Origin: Aquimarina sp. MMG016
GTDB taxonomy: Bacteria > Bacteroidota > Bacteroidia > Flavobacteriales > Flavobacteriaceae
Assembly: GCF_018100805.1 (NCBI RefSeq)
Contig: NZ_JAGJEA010000003.1
Coordinates: forward strand, 558,001-622,000
DNA length: 64,000 nucleotides
Direction of reading: 5' to 3'
How positions within the stretch are numbered: the first letter of the stretch is position 1; each line of letters starts with the position of its first letter. A program made the translations under genes and the position numbers. The notes beneath the pieces were generated by a model. It was not told where the DNA came from. It saw only the letters and a list, made by a program, of their open reading frames with translations, and did not search any database. This document shows positions 26,707 through 35,786 of the stretch, piece after piece.

Positions 26707-27693
26707 TTACTGAATCAGCATCCAGGCACGACGAGTTTCTTCCCTTTTTATTTTGTTCAAAGCTTGTAAAGCTTCAACACGATCAGAGAAGCTCTCATAC
26801 ACTACTTGATGAAGACCATACTTATTTACACCAATAAGACGAGCATTATATCCTTTGGATTTTAGTTCGCTTACCTTCTTTTTAGCGTTAGAAGGAATTC
26901 TAAAAGCACCTGCTACGATATGGTATTTTCCAGAAGTAATCTCTTCAGTTGCAGAGTTTTCGTCTTCCGAAGTATTTTCCTTAATAAAATTAAGATTTAT
27001 AGCTGGTAGTGGATTAGAAATCTCAAAAGTAGCTTCCTGAATTTTATTTTCGATTTCATTATTAGCTTCTACAATCAGATTTTGATTATGCTGAATATTT
27101 TGATCGCTAATATGTTTTAATCCAAATACTCCAAATACTCCAATAAAAACAGCTGCAATTGCAGCATATTGAAGATAAGGGCGTTCACTGCGCTTTTCAG
27201 GAGTAAAAGTAATCGGAGTTACTTCTTCTAGTGCTTCAACCTCTTCTTTGTATACTTCTCTTTTTACTTCTCTGTCAATCACCGGAGAGACAAAAGAGTT
27301 TAATCCAAAAGCTTCAGCAAGGTAATTTACCTCCTGTGAAGGTTCGAATTGCAGTGTGTTTTCAACAGAAGTATAAAATGCACCAATACCTTCTAACTCA
27401 ACTCGTTTTCCCTTAGCCATTTTATCTTGTAGCGACAAAACATAACGCTGGATTTTAGCTACAGCATCTGTATACGAAACTCCTTCTGCAGAAGCAATGT
27501 AATTAGCCAGTAAACCATCATTGTTTTGAAGCTGACTATTAAAAGAAATCAGTTTTTGCGGAGGATAGAATGCATTTGTGGACTCATTGATTGTCGCTGG
27601 TTGACGTCTTGTCAAAAACGCACCAAAACCTGGAACGATCACACATTCATATCTATATAATAAATCACTTATGTATTTTGCAGTATTATTCAT
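26707..27693 (-). CDS. HU/CCDC81-like and SPOR domain membrane protein
   Basis: 328 residues from the ATG at 27693, preceded by AGGGGG. Residues about 1-130 form two HU-CCDC81-like DNA-binding-fold domains (YISDLLYRYECVIVPGFGAF; ELEGIGAFYTSVENTLQFEP), then a basic/acidic linker, one membrane helix (about 168-188) and a C-terminal SPOR domain (about 255-328: KYHIVAGAFRIPSNAKKKV), which binds denuded peptidoglycan at division sites. The architecture places the HU-like part in the cytoplasm and SPOR in the periplasm. This combination is common in Bacteroidetes and is probably a division or envelope factor. Confidence 0.9.
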   Translation of the reverse strand: MNNTAKYISDLLYRYECVIVPGFGAFLTRRQPATINESTNAFYPPQKLISFNSQLQNNDGLLANYIASAEGVSYTDAVAKIQRYVLSLQDKMAKGKRVELEGIGAFYTSVENTLQFEPSQEVNYLAEAFGLNSFVSPVIDREVKREVYKEEVEALEEVTPITFTPEKRSERPYLQYAAIAAVFIGVFGVFGLKHISDQNIQHNQNLIVEANNEIENKIQEATFEISNPLPAINLNFIKENTSEDENSATEEITSGKYHIVAGAFRIPSNAKKKVSELKSKGYNARLIGVNKYGLHQVVYESFSDRVEALQALNKIKREETRRAWMLIQ

Positions 27694-27738
27694 TTTCCCC
27701 CTGTAATGCCAGTATTTTAATAGTAGTTTTGAGTATTT

Positions 27739-27746
27739 CAAAGGTA
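27739..27746 (-). promoter_or_regulatory. Promoter of SPOR gene, -7 box TACCTTTG
   Basis: Perfect TAnnTTTG on the minus strand, 45 bases before the ATG at 27693; it excludes the upstream start at 27741. Confidence 0.6.
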
Positions 27747-27836
27747 AAAAAAATAGAGAGTTATCTAAAGTATCGTTTCTTAATTTATTAACAGTTTTAT
27801 TTTTTTCGTTTCTTGTGCTGACTTATAACCAATTAC

Positions 27837-28940
27837 ATGACCATCAAAAAATTAATTGCTCTCCTGACCCTTAAAAAAGTTCCTAATCTTGGAGATAGTT
27901 CAATCAAAAAATTGATACGCGAAGTAGGTTCTGCCGAAGGTGTCTTAAATGAAAAACCAGCCAATTTGTTGAAAATAGACGGAATTGGTAGCATAAAAAT
28001 CAAAGAACTCCATAATCCAGATCATCATAAATCTGCAGAAAATGAACTGAAGTTTATCGAGCAGAACAATATCAATTATTTGATCTATGATCAAGCTGAT
28101 TATCCTGATAAACTAAAACATTGTATCGATAGTCCAATAGTATTATTTAGTACAGGAAATATTGATTTAAAAAACCAGAGAATCCTTAGTATAGTGGGAA
28201 CACGAAAAGTTACCAGTTATGGGGTTCAGTTCTGCGAAGAGTTAATTGAAACGATCGTTCCTTTAAATCCTGTCATTGTTTCTGGTTTTGCTTATGGAGT
28301 TGATATCACAGCACATCGTGCTGCGGTTAAACATAATCTTCAGACGATTGGTTGTCTGGCTCATGGGTTAAATCAGATTTACCCAAAAGTACACAAAAAA
28401 TATGTTGCTCAAGTAGAAGAAAATGGAGGTTTCTTTACAGATTTCTGGAGTACAGATACGTTTGATCGCAAGAATTTCTTAGGGCGAAACCGAATTATTG
28501 CAGGACTTAGTGAAGCCACAGTAGTAATCGAAAGTGCAGATAAGGGAGGTTCATTAGTTACTGCGGAAATCGCAAACTCATACAATCGTGATGTATTTGC
28601 TGTTCCTGGTCGTGCACAGGATCCTTTTAGCAAAGGTTGTAATACGCTAATCAAAACTCAGCGTGCACATATGCTTACCAGTGCGGCGGACTTAATTTAT
28701 ATGTTAAATTGGGAGTTGGAAGAGAAGAAACAACCTTTGGTTCAGAAAAAACTATTCGTAGAATTGGATGCAGAAGAAAAGAAAATCTGGAAATTCCTTA
28801 ATGATAATGGCAAAGAGTTACTAGATGTAATCGCATTACAATGTCATATTCCTACGTTTAAAGTTGCTTCAATTCTTCTGAATATGGAACTCAAAGGTGT
28901 TATAAAACCCCTTCCGGGGAAGCTTTTTGAGGTGGTGTAA
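27837..28940 (+). CDS. dprA: DNA-processing protein DprA
   Basis: 367 residues, the full family length. After an N-terminal helical (SAM-like) region come the Rossmann core motifs SIVGTRKVTSYG, VSGFAYGVDITAHR, GRNRIIAGLSEA and KGGSLVTAEIA, and a C-terminal winged-helix domain (about 305-367). It binds single-stranded DNA entering during transformation and loads RecA. It is transcribed alone, divergently from the SPOR gene, and ends 16 bases from the convergent GDSL gene. Confidence 0.96.
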   Translation: MTIKKLIALLTLKKVPNLGDSSIKKLIREVGSAEGVLNEKPANLLKIDGIGSIKIKELHNPDHHKSAENELKFIEQNNINYLIYDQADYPDKLKHCIDSPIVLFSTGNIDLKNQRILSIVGTRKVTSYGVQFCEELIETIVPLNPVIVSGFAYGVDITAHRAAVKHNLQTIGCLAHGLNQIYPKVHKKYVAQVEENGGFFTDFWSTDTFDRKNFLGRNRIIAGLSEATVVIESADKGGSLVTAEIANSYNRDVFAVPGRAQDPFSKGCNTLIKTQRAHMLTSAADLIYMLNWELEEKKQPLVQKKLFVELDAEEKKIWKFLNDNGKELLDVIALQCHIPTFKVASILLNMELKGVIKPLPGKLFEVV

Positions 28941-28956
28941 CTAAATTGGTTAATCA

Positions 28957-29664
28957 TTATTGTAAAATTTCTTTTGCTAAAGGAAGAATTTTCTCAACCC
29001 ACTTACTGTATTGAAAACCGCTAGGATGCAGATTATCATTGGCTAAAGCCATTTCTGAATCCCCTAATTCCCTGGAAATTGTGGTTATGTCTACAAAAGA
29101 TACCTGGTTTGCAATACATCGCTGTTGTATATATATGTTGTAATTGTCTAGTTCTTGAGCTATGATTTCACTATTATCGGCTCCAAAAGGAGTTACTCCA
29201 TAATCAGGTATAGAAACTACAATAACATTTTTATTACTATTGGCTAATGTTATGGCTTTATCGAGTAATAAATCAAATTCTGTCTGAAATATTGAGAAAT
29301 CTATTCCTTGAAATTGATTATTGACCCCAATAAGTAAAGTTACTAAATCATGATTAGGAGGGTTTTCTGTTTCTATAGCATTTAATAGATTTTTGGTAGT
29401 CCATCCAGTTTTTGCGATTATAGTAAGTTTATCGATTTTCTGATCCTCCGTTTCTGTTCGATTTTTTAACTGAAACGGCCAACTATCATTTTCTCCTACA
29501 CCCTGGCCAATAGTATATGAATCTCCCAATGCCAAAAAAGAGAAGTTTTTAACTTCTTCTGGTATTGGTGGTTCAACAGATTCAAAGACAATATCAACAT
29601 CATCAGAACATGCTAAACATATAAACAGAATTATATAGATAAAAGAGAGTGTTTTTGAAAACAT
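28957..29664 (-). CDS. SGNH/GDSL hydrolase lipoprotein
   Basis: 235 residues; lipobox ICLAC gives cysteine 19. Block I FLALGDSYTIGQG holds the nucleophile serine, block III LLIGVNNQFQG the asparagine of the oxyanion hole, and NDNLHPSG the catalytic Asp-His pair. An esterase or acyl-hydrolase at the cell surface or periplasm; the substrate is unknown. It lies 24 bases downstream of an NTF2-fold gene on the same strand. Confidence 0.9.
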   Translation of the reverse strand: MFSKTLSFIYIILFICLACSDDVDIVFESVEPPIPEEVKNFSFLALGDSYTIGQGVGENDSWPFQLKNRTETEDQKIDKLTIIAKTGWTTKNLLNAIETENPPNHDLVTLLIGVNNQFQGIDFSIFQTEFDLLLDKAITLANSNKNVIVVSIPDYGVTPFGADNSEIIAQELDNYNIYIQQRCIANQVSFVDITTISRELGDSEMALANDNLHPSGFQYSKWVEKILPLAKEILQ

Positions 29665-29688
29665 GGTTCTTTTAATATAAGATAATCA

Positions 29689-30081
29689 TTATTTCATCTT
29701 AGCCAAAAATTCACCCATTTTTTGATGCACGATGTTCATAGCTTTTAATGGGCGCACCATCACCTTGATTTCAGTTAACTTTCCTTGATCATTAAATTGT
29801 AACATATCTACACCTTCTACAGAAATACCATCAATTACAGTAGAAAATTCTAGTATTGCATGCTCATGGTCGGCAACTTCTCTCACATATGTAAAATCTT
29901 CTGTAGCAATAATTTTACAGGCTGCAATAAGATACGTACTTACGATATTCTTTCCTTGTAGGGGCGTCCATACGACGGGAGAATACAGTACCGCTTTATC
30001 AGCAATAAGATCATCTAGTTTGGTTGTATCTCTATTCTCTACAAATTGGTGCCATAAGGCTAATCCCTTTGAGTTACTCAT
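29689..30081 (-). CDS. NTF2-fold (SnoaL-like) protein
   Basis: 130 residues with no signal peptide. The pattern of an N-terminal helix pair (ALWHQFVENRDTTKLDDL), a hydrophobic beta strand with VLYSPV and a curved sheet (HAILEFSTVIDGISVEGVDM) fits the NTF2/SnoaL superfamily. No catalytic residues can be assigned. It sits between the lumazine-binding-like gene and the GDSL gene on one strand. Confidence 0.8.
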   Translation of the reverse strand: MSNSKGLALWHQFVENRDTTKLDDLIADKAVLYSPVVWTPLQGKNIVSTYLIAACKIIATEDFTYVREVADHEHAILEFSTVIDGISVEGVDMLQFNDQGKLTEIKVMVRPLKAMNIVHQKMGEFLAKMK

Positions 30082-30121
30082 TAGTGGTTGATTTTTTAAA
30101 ATTAGTATTGTGTGTTTTTTG

Positions 30122-30556
30122 TTAATCTACAGATTGCCATAAGACTTTAGTAATCATCCACTTATTATCATTTTTTGTCATAAGTAAATAGTCAATTCCC
30201 CAGTATAGCGTTAATTTTACGCAGGCAATCTTATCTTGAACATCCAAAATTTCAATCTTTTTTACTGCATCCTTCGGTGCAGCCCATTTTGGATTATTTG
30301 CCACTTCACGAGCAAAATCAATTGCTTTATCATATGACATAGAGTTACCTTTTTTATATTTCTTAGTTTTTTTATCACGTCCATATCCAAATTTAGACAG
30401 ATCTGGATGAATACTTCTTTTTATTTTGGTGGTATCTCCTTCATAAAAACCTTCGATATAGTCTAAAGCAGCTCTCTCTATTCCAGCATTGTTTTGTGCA
30501 AACGAATTTTGGATTATTGTAAAAAGTATAAATAGAAAAACAATTAGTGTTCTCAT
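30122..30556 (-). CDS. Secreted NTF2-fold protein (putative lumazine-binding type)
   Basis: 144 residues with a signal peptide ending at NSFAQ (about 20). The mature part ERAALDYIEGFYEGDTTKI then RSIHPDLSKFGYG is the pattern of the putative lumazine-binding branch of NTF2-like proteins in Bacteroidetes; KMLWQ-like end strand (MITKVLWQSVD) completes the sheet. The name is a family label only. It is the second of three NTF2-fold genes within 5 kb. Confidence 0.82.
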   Translation of the reverse strand: MRTLIVFLFILFTIIQNSFAQNNAGIERAALDYIEGFYEGDTTKIKRSIHPDLSKFGYGRDKKTKKYKKGNSMSYDKAIDFAREVANNPKWAAPKDAVKKIEILDVQDKIACVKLTLYWGIDYLLMTKNDNKWMITKVLWQSVD

Positions 30557-30628
30557 GGTATGTTGTTTTTTAAGTTAAATTCTGTTTTGTGGTATAGTTA
30601 ATCATTAATAGTATTTCAACTTAAAGTA

Positions 30629-30796
30629 ATGATTTCCATGTTTACTATACTTCCCAGAACTATGTCTTCAAGAACAGCCAGAATATTTTTGAGTATTGGA
30701 TTCATATTCGTTTTTACTATGTTTGATTATGACAACCTCCCAAGTATAGCATATTTACATCCAGAAAGACACAGGTACAATATAGTAAATTGGTAG
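30629..30796 (+). CDS. Possible small ORF, 55 residues
   Basis: An ATG-started frame on the plus strand fills most of the 240-base gap between two minus-strand genes and ends exactly where the alpha/beta hydrolase gene ends. The peptide starts MISMFTILPRTMSSRTARIF and has one hydrophobic segment (about 18-31), then a polar tail. I recognise no homologue and see no clear promoter or ribosome site, so it may be chance. Confidence 0.2.
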   Translation: MISMFTILPRTMSSRTARIFLSIGFIFVFTMFDYDNLPSIAYLHPERHRYNIVNW

Positions 30797-31654
30797 CTAT
30801 CGTAGCTTTCCAGATGAATAATCAAAAGATTCAGTTAAAAACCGATTTGCTATTTCATTAAATATTAGTGGATTATTTCTGGGTGCTCCGTGATTAATTC
30901 CGGGCATAATACAAAGTTGCCCTTTAGAAAGATTATTAAACATTTCAACGGCGTGTTCATTTTTTATAATATCTCTATCACCTACCATAATTAGGACCGA
31001 GGCATTTATCTTTTTTAAATCAGAACGACTAATATTTGGTTGGTAAACTAACATTTCATCTAGCTGTAGTTCTAGTTGCCAATTTTTAGAAGTATCGCCT
31101 TTTGCGATCATCTGTTTGGATTTTAGAATATCCTTTCTAACACTTTCAGGTGCCCAACTATTAACTGCAGTAGTATCGGGTCTTAAATTAGCACCCATTG
31201 TAATAATTTTCTTGATTTTAGATCGTTTGCTAATTCCCATTTTTAGCCCAATAATACCGCCATCGCTCCAACCGATAATATTCAGAGAATCTAGTTTTAG
31301 GTGGTTGACAAGTGCATCCCAATCTTTTGTGATTTGGGTATACGTTAATGAGTCTGTTTTTAATTCTGACTTTCCGTGTCCTCTGCTATCCGCAATGATA
31401 ACTCTATATTTATTTTTGAAATATTCAATTTGATATTGCATTGATTTAATATTTGCTCCATTTCCGTGTATGAGGAGTAATGGTTCTCCTTTTCCATATT
31501 CCTCATAATAGATTTTAGCATCATTTATTTCTGCATATTTTCCAACAGTTTTGTTATCACCATAAGGGGTATCGAATGTATTGTTCTTTTTTACTTGGGC
31601 ATAAGAATATCCAAATAAGAATAGAACAAATAGTAGCAGACTTGATTGTTTCAT
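30797..31654 (-). CDS. Secreted alpha/beta hydrolase
   Basis: 285 residues from the ATG at 31654, chosen because it gives a normal signal peptide (LLLFVLFLFGYSYAQ); the longer frame would overlap the preceding gene. Oxyanion loop LLIHGNGAN, the RGHGKSE turn, nucleophile elbow IIGWSDGGIIG (serine 124 or so) and the distal histidine in PGINHGAPR are all present, so the catalytic triad is complete. The substrate is unknown. It follows the DoxX-like gene by 31 bases. Confidence 0.9.
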   Translation of the reverse strand: MKQSSLLLFVLFLFGYSYAQVKKNNTFDTPYGDNKTVGKYAEINDAKIYYEEYGKGEPLLLIHGNGANIKSMQYQIEYFKNKYRVIIADSRGHGKSELKTDSLTYTQITKDWDALVNHLKLDSLNIIGWSDGGIIGLKMGISKRSKIKKIITMGANLRPDTTAVNSWAPESVRKDILKSKQMIAKGDTSKNWQLELQLDEMLVYQPNISRSDLKKINASVLIMVGDRDIIKNEHAVEMFNNLSKGQLCIMPGINHGAPRNNPLIFNEIANRFLTESFDYSSGKLR

Positions 31655-31685
31655 TGTGTTTTTTTGAATTGTGATAATGATTTGG

Positions 31686-32054
31686 CTATTGGTTTTGGCT
31701 TTTCTGAACAAATAAATTAGGTGTTCTAAGATATGCTGCAAAAATGGTGCACATAACTATAAGTATTGTGACTTCAAATGGTTTCTCTTTATATATATGA
31801 ACAAACACAATAAAGGTCATATATGAAGCTAAAAGTGTCGTTCCTGCAGTTATAGTTTTATTATAAAGGAACAGGGCTGTTGATATTAACAGAAAGATAC
31901 CGACAATTATTACTACTGCATTATTTGTAACAATTTTATCCATTTGATCGGAATGAAATATTTTTTCGATAGCGTTTAAAACAAAAAATATAGAAATTAC
32001 TAATGAAGGTAGCCAAATCAGTATTGCTCTAAATATATTTTCAATTTTCTTCAT
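31686..32054 (-). CDS. DoxX-like membrane protein
   Basis: 122 residues with four membrane helices (about 11-32, 45-63, 67-87, 90-110). The first helix contains FVLNAIEKIFHSDQM, the usual start of DoxX-like proteins. Function unknown; some relatives take part in quinone-linked redox. It probably shares a transcript with the alpha/beta hydrolase gene. Confidence 0.75.
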   Translation of the reverse strand: MKKIENIFRAILIWLPSLVISIFFVLNAIEKIFHSDQMDKIVTNNAVVIIVGIFLLISTALFLYNKTITAGTTLLASYMTFIVFVHIYKEKPFEVTILIVMCTIFAAYLRTPNLFVQKSQNQ

Positions 32055-32112
32055 GGATTTATGTTTAATTATTTCTTTCGTGGTTTGTTTTTAAAGATAA
32101 CCAACAAGCAAA

Positions 32113-32120
32113 CAAACCTA
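32113..32120 (-). promoter_or_regulatory. Promoter of DoxX-like/hydrolase pair, -7 box TAGGTTTG
   Basis: Perfect TAnnTTTG on the minus strand 58 bases before the ATG at 32054. No -33 TTG at good spacing. Confidence 0.45.
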
Positions 32121-32173
32121 TACAAAATATACATATTTGCATTATAGATTTTACAACAAGGCTTAATGAGGTT

Positions 32174-33274
32174 TTAAAATATAATTCCAGAACAGACCTT
32201 AAGTCTTAATATCTTTTTTACAGACTTTGTTACCTGGTTTTTGTAATCAGGATCGGTTTTCATTTCGGCAAGAATTGATTTTAGGGTCTTTTCTTCATCC
32301 TGTGGCATCAAGATCATATCACAACCCGCCTTGGAGGCTAAAAGAGGTGCATTGTCCAAAATCGTAACGGCTTTCATAATGTTTAAAGCATCAGAAATCA
32401 CTATGCCTTCAAAACACATGCCATTTTTTAGTAAATCGGTAATAATCCTACGCGAACAGCTAGAGGGCAACCCATTTGTACCAAACGTTTCATTATTATT
32501 AACCGTGATATGAGCGACCATAATGGATAAAACTCCATCTTCAATAATGGGTCTATAGTTATCTACTTCTTGTAGTTCGCCATCAATATATACACTTTGT
32601 TTATGAGTATCACCTTTTACTAACCCATGACCAGGAAAGTGTTTTGCGGTAGCAATAATTCCTCCTTCTTGAGTACATTTAATAAATCGATTAGCTAGAT
32701 TAATTACAGAGTCTTTATGACTTCCATAACTGCGAGATTTAATCGCTTCGTTGTTCGGGCTCATATCCAGAACCGGAGCATAATTATGATGCACTCCAAT
32801 TTCTTTGAGTTCGTGATTAATAACATTGACAACTTCATCTGATTGTGCTTCAGTTTTAATGTCTATTGTTTTACCTACATCCGGAGCTCCATAAATCCTA
32901 CTACTAAACAAACTAGGTTCGGCATCCATACTAAATAGGAGAGGGATCGTATTATTTTTGGCAGAAATAGCATTAAGTTCTTGAATCGTTTCGGTATGTC
33001 TTTTTTTACTTCCTTTAAGAAAAACCGCTCCACCAATAAGATCATTTTTGGCAAGTTTTTTCACTACTTTTTCAGGCTTCCCTAACTCACCAGTACAGCT
33101 GATGATCATCTGTGCTACTTTTTGTTGATCAGTAAGCGTATTAAAAATAGAATCTACTTTAGCATCTAGTTGTGGGTTATCTGTATAGAAATCTTGTAAA
33201 TCGAAAGTTTTGTTTTGGGCAGTAGCTAATTGACAAAGGCTTAAAAAGATAAAAAGTGATAAAATATATCTCAT
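32174..33274 (-). CDS. Secreted glycoside hydrolase family 3 protein (NagZ-like)
   Basis: 366 residues with a signal peptide ending at QLATAQ (about 20). The N-terminal-domain-only GH3 layout has the motif AKHFPGHGLVKGDTH, where Asp and His are the general acid/base pair of NagZ-type beta-N-acetylhexosaminidases, and VISDALNI holds the nucleophile aspartate. Family members cut N-acetylglucosamine from cell-wall fragments. The signal peptide suggests a periplasmic or surface enzyme rather than cytoplasmic NagZ. The larger Bacteroidetes homologues with a beta-lactamase domain are longer; that domain is not present here. Confidence 0.9.
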   Translation of the reverse strand: MRYILSLFIFLSLCQLATAQNKTFDLQDFYTDNPQLDAKVDSIFNTLTDQQKVAQMIISCTGELGKPEKVVKKLAKNDLIGGAVFLKGSKKRHTETIQELNAISAKNNTIPLLFSMDAEPSLFSSRIYGAPDVGKTIDIKTEAQSDEVVNVINHELKEIGVHHNYAPVLDMSPNNEAIKSRSYGSHKDSVINLANRFIKCTQEGGIIATAKHFPGHGLVKGDTHKQSVYIDGELQEVDNYRPIIEDGVLSIMVAHITVNNNETFGTNGLPSSCSRRIITDLLKNGMCFEGIVISDALNIMKAVTILDNAPLLASKAGCDMILMPQDEEKTLKSILAEMKTDPDYKNQVTKSVKKILRLKVCSGIIF

Positions 33275-33303
33275 AAAAAGAAGTAATTGTTAATTTAATC
33301 ATA

Positions 33304-34155
33304 CTAGCATTCAATCGGAACACCTTTCAGTTGTCCCCATTCACTCCATGAGCCATCATACACTGAAACGTTTTGATATCCTGTAAGCTCTGCCGCTAAT
33401 AAAATGATACAGGCTGTAATACCTGATCCACAGGTAAAGATCAGTTTTTTATTTTCAATATTAAAATTTTTGAAAATATCTCTTAACTCTTCTTCTGGAA
33501 GTATTTTGCCATCTTCTAGTAGCTTTGTATAAGGTAAGCTTTTAGAATTTGGGATATGGCCACCTTTTAAATCTGCTCTAGGTTCTGGATCTACTGCTCT
33601 AAATCTACCATCTGATCTAGCATCCAGAATGATAGTATCTGTATTATTCATTTCAGATAAAATATCTTGTGCATTGCAAACTAGATTTGGGCGAAAATCT
33701 GTTACAAAATTTCCACCTGCAAAGGTTTTTTTGGCTTTTTCGGAATCTTCGACTGGCAGGTTGGCTTTTTGCCAAGCTGGTAACCCTCCATCAAGCACCG
33801 CAACATTATCGTATCCCATAGTTTTAAACATCCACCAAACCCTGACACTGGAATAGATCCCATGTTTATCATAGACAATAATAGTATGATGGTTATTGAC
33901 ACCAAGATCTTCGCACGCTTTTGCAAAAATTTCTGGAGCAGGAAGCATATTTGGAATGTTCGTTTCTTTATCAGAAAAAGAACCTTTAATATCAAAAAAA
34001 CGAGTGTTTTTTATCTGATAATCAGCATTTTTAGTTTTTTTATCTGAGGCAGCTTTTTTTATAGTTGCGTCTAGAATGATGAGATCAGGATGATCAATAT
34101 GCTCCGAGAGCCAAGCTACAGAGACTACGGGTTTGGTAAGCTCCAATGCGTGCAT
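33304..34155 (-). CDS. Sulfurtransferase (3-mercaptopyruvate/thiosulfate type)
   Basis: 283 residues, two rhodanese domains. The inactive N-terminal domain is about 1-140 (SVAWLSEHIDHPDLIILDAT). The C-terminal domain carries the active loop CGSGITA with the catalytic cysteine at 242; the CG[ST]G form is that of mercaptopyruvate sulfurtransferases rather than CRKGVT of thiosulfate enzymes. It moves sulfane sulfur to acceptors in the cytoplasm. It lies between an NTF2-fold gene and the GH3 gene with short gaps. Confidence 0.93.
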   Translation of the reverse strand: MHALELTKPVVSVAWLSEHIDHPDLIILDATIKKAASDKKTKNADYQIKNTRFFDIKGSFSDKETNIPNMLPAPEIFAKACEDLGVNNHHTIIVYDKHGIYSSVRVWWMFKTMGYDNVAVLDGGLPAWQKANLPVEDSEKAKKTFAGGNFVTDFRPNLVCNAQDILSEMNNTDTIILDARSDGRFRAVDPEPRADLKGGHIPNSKSLPYTKLLEDGKILPEEELRDIFKNFNIENKKLIFTCGSGITACIILLAAELTGYQNVSVYDGSWSEWGQLKGVPIEC

Positions 34156-34171
34156 GGTTGTGTTTTAAGAA

Positions 34172-34627
34172 TTAATCTATTTGAAATTTATCTAACATTC
34201 TATTTGTTTGTTGCTGCAATTTCTTTTTAAAAAAACCTGTACCTCCTAATAATTTGCCTTTCCAACCAACGGCTTGCGATGACCATCGATGTAGATTAAA
34301 ATGATCGGTATGTTTTATGATTTTGCCATCTTTGAATTCGAATTTGGCATCTATGATATTATGAACTGATCGACCGGTTTTACTAAATGTATACCAGGCT
34401 TCCCAATGGGCCGATCCGTTTTCCTCATTGGCTTCAACTTTGGAGTATTCAACTTTAAAGTTTTTGGCATTTTTACAAAGCATTTGCCACATTTTCTTGG
34501 CTCTTTCACCTTTGAGTTTGCCAAATCCGGGATCTTCAAAAATGATATCATCGTGATAACAGGATATCATGGTTTTAGCATCTCGATTATTTAATGCTGT
34601 GTAGAAAGTTTCTATAAGCTCCTTCAT
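34172..34627 (-). CDS. NTF2-fold (SnoaL-like) protein
   Basis: 151 residues. The start ELIETFYTALNNRDAKTMIS and CYHDDIIFEDPGFGKLKG, then HWEAWYTFSKTGRSVHN, are typical of the SnoaL-like branch of NTF2-fold proteins, with a basic C-terminal helix (about 128-151). No signal peptide. A function cannot be assigned. It precedes the sulfurtransferase gene by 16 bases. Confidence 0.85.
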   Translation of the reverse strand: MKELIETFYTALNNRDAKTMISCYHDDIIFEDPGFGKLKGERAKKMWQMLCKNAKNFKVEYSKVEANEENGSAHWEAWYTFSKTGRSVHNIIDAKFEFKDGKIIKHTDHFNLHRWSSQAVGWKGKLLGGTGFFKKKLQQQTNRMLDKFQID

Positions 34628-34666
34628 AATTTGTGATAATAGTAAGAGCTATAAAGATAAGGATTG

Positions 34667-35662
34667 TTAATCAAGCTTTTCGGCCAATTTCTTAAATACT
34701 TTTTTAGGATTTTTATTTTCGTACAGAATATCATGTACGGCATCAATGATCGGTGTGCGAGCAGCTTTTGCGGCATCTAACTCATATGCGGTTTTGGCTG
34801 CATAATATCCTTCAGCAATCATATTCATTTCCATTTGGGCACTTTTTACAGTATATCCTTTACCGATCATATTACCAAACATACGATTACGGGAGAAAAT
34901 CGAATAGCCGGTAACCAGTAAATCTCCCAAGTAAGCAGAATTATTGATGTTACGTTTCATCTTATGTACTCGTTTGATAAAACGCTTCATTTCTCGGATG
35001 GCATTACTCATGAGCACACTTTGAAAATTATCGCCATATCCTAGTCCGTGGGCAATTCCTGCAGCTACGGCATAAATATTTTTTAGTACTGCAGCATACT
35101 CAGTTCCAATAATATCATCACTAGTTTTACATTTTATATAGTAACTGCTTAGATTTTTAGCAATGATTTTAGCTTTTTCCTCGTCATTACTTGCAATAGT
35201 TAAATATGAAAGTCGTTCTAGAGCTACTTCTTCTGCATGACAAGGACCTGTAATAACACCAATATTGTTAAAAGGGATATCATATTTCTCATGAAAATGC
35301 TCTCCAACAATTAACCCCGTCTCCGGGACAATGCCTTTTATTGCAGAAAAAATCACTTTATCTTTTAATGAAGCAGTCATTTTCTGTAACTCACCGTGTA
35401 AAAAAGCTGAAGGTATTGCAAAGATCAAATAATCTGCATACTCCACTGCTTCATTAATATCATTAGTAAGTTTTAGTTGTTCTAAGTGAAATTCTACAGA
35501 ACTTAGGTAATTGGGATTGTGTTGTTGCCTTTTGAGATGTTCAATAGCATAAACACTTCTCATATACCATCCGATTTTTTTTTGGTTTTCGGATAACATT
35601 TTTACAATAGCGGTTGCCCAACTTCCGCCACCAAATACTGCAATTTTAGGATTTTTTTCCAT
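34667..35662 (-). CDS. gpsA: NAD(P)-dependent glycerol-3-phosphate dehydrogenase
   Basis: 331 residues from the ATG at 35662; a longer frame from 35704 runs through the promoter box. The Rossmann site is IAVFGGGSWATAIVKML, followed by KGIVPETG, the substrate-side GPCHAEEVA and the catalytic-lysine motif AAVLKNIYAVAAGIAHG. It reduces dihydroxyacetone phosphate to sn-glycerol 3-phosphate for phospholipid synthesis. Confidence 0.96.
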   Translation of the reverse strand: MEKNPKIAVFGGGSWATAIVKMLSENQKKIGWYMRSVYAIEHLKRQQHNPNYLSSVEFHLEQLKLTNDINEAVEYADYLIFAIPSAFLHGELQKMTASLKDKVIFSAIKGIVPETGLIVGEHFHEKYDIPFNNIGVITGPCHAEEVALERLSYLTIASNDEEKAKIIAKNLSSYYIKCKTSDDIIGTEYAAVLKNIYAVAAGIAHGLGYGDNFQSVLMSNAIREMKRFIKRVHKMKRNINNSAYLGDLLVTGYSIFSRNRMFGNMIGKGYTVKSAQMEMNMIAEGYYAAKTAYELDAAKAARTPIIDAVHDILYENKNPKKVFKKLAEKLD

Positions 35663-35679
35663 CAAAACATATTGTAGGT

Positions 35680-35687
35680 CAAAAATA
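35680..35687 (-). promoter_or_regulatory. gpsA promoter, -7 box TATTTTTG
   Basis: Perfect TAnnTTTG on the minus strand, 17 bases before the ATG at 35662. Confidence 0.6.
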
Positions 35688-35786
35688 AGGAAAATACATT
35701 TCAAAATAAACTACTGGTAATCAGTATATTGAAATTTTGGCACGTGTTTTGGTTTTATATTGATGAATTTTAAAAACACACAGCTT

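Noticed and set aside
32174-33274. Truncated beta-N-acetylhexosaminidase
   Set aside because: At 366 residues with intact KHFPGHG and SDA motifs it is a full single-domain NagZ-type protein; only the longer family branch has an added beta-lactamase domain.
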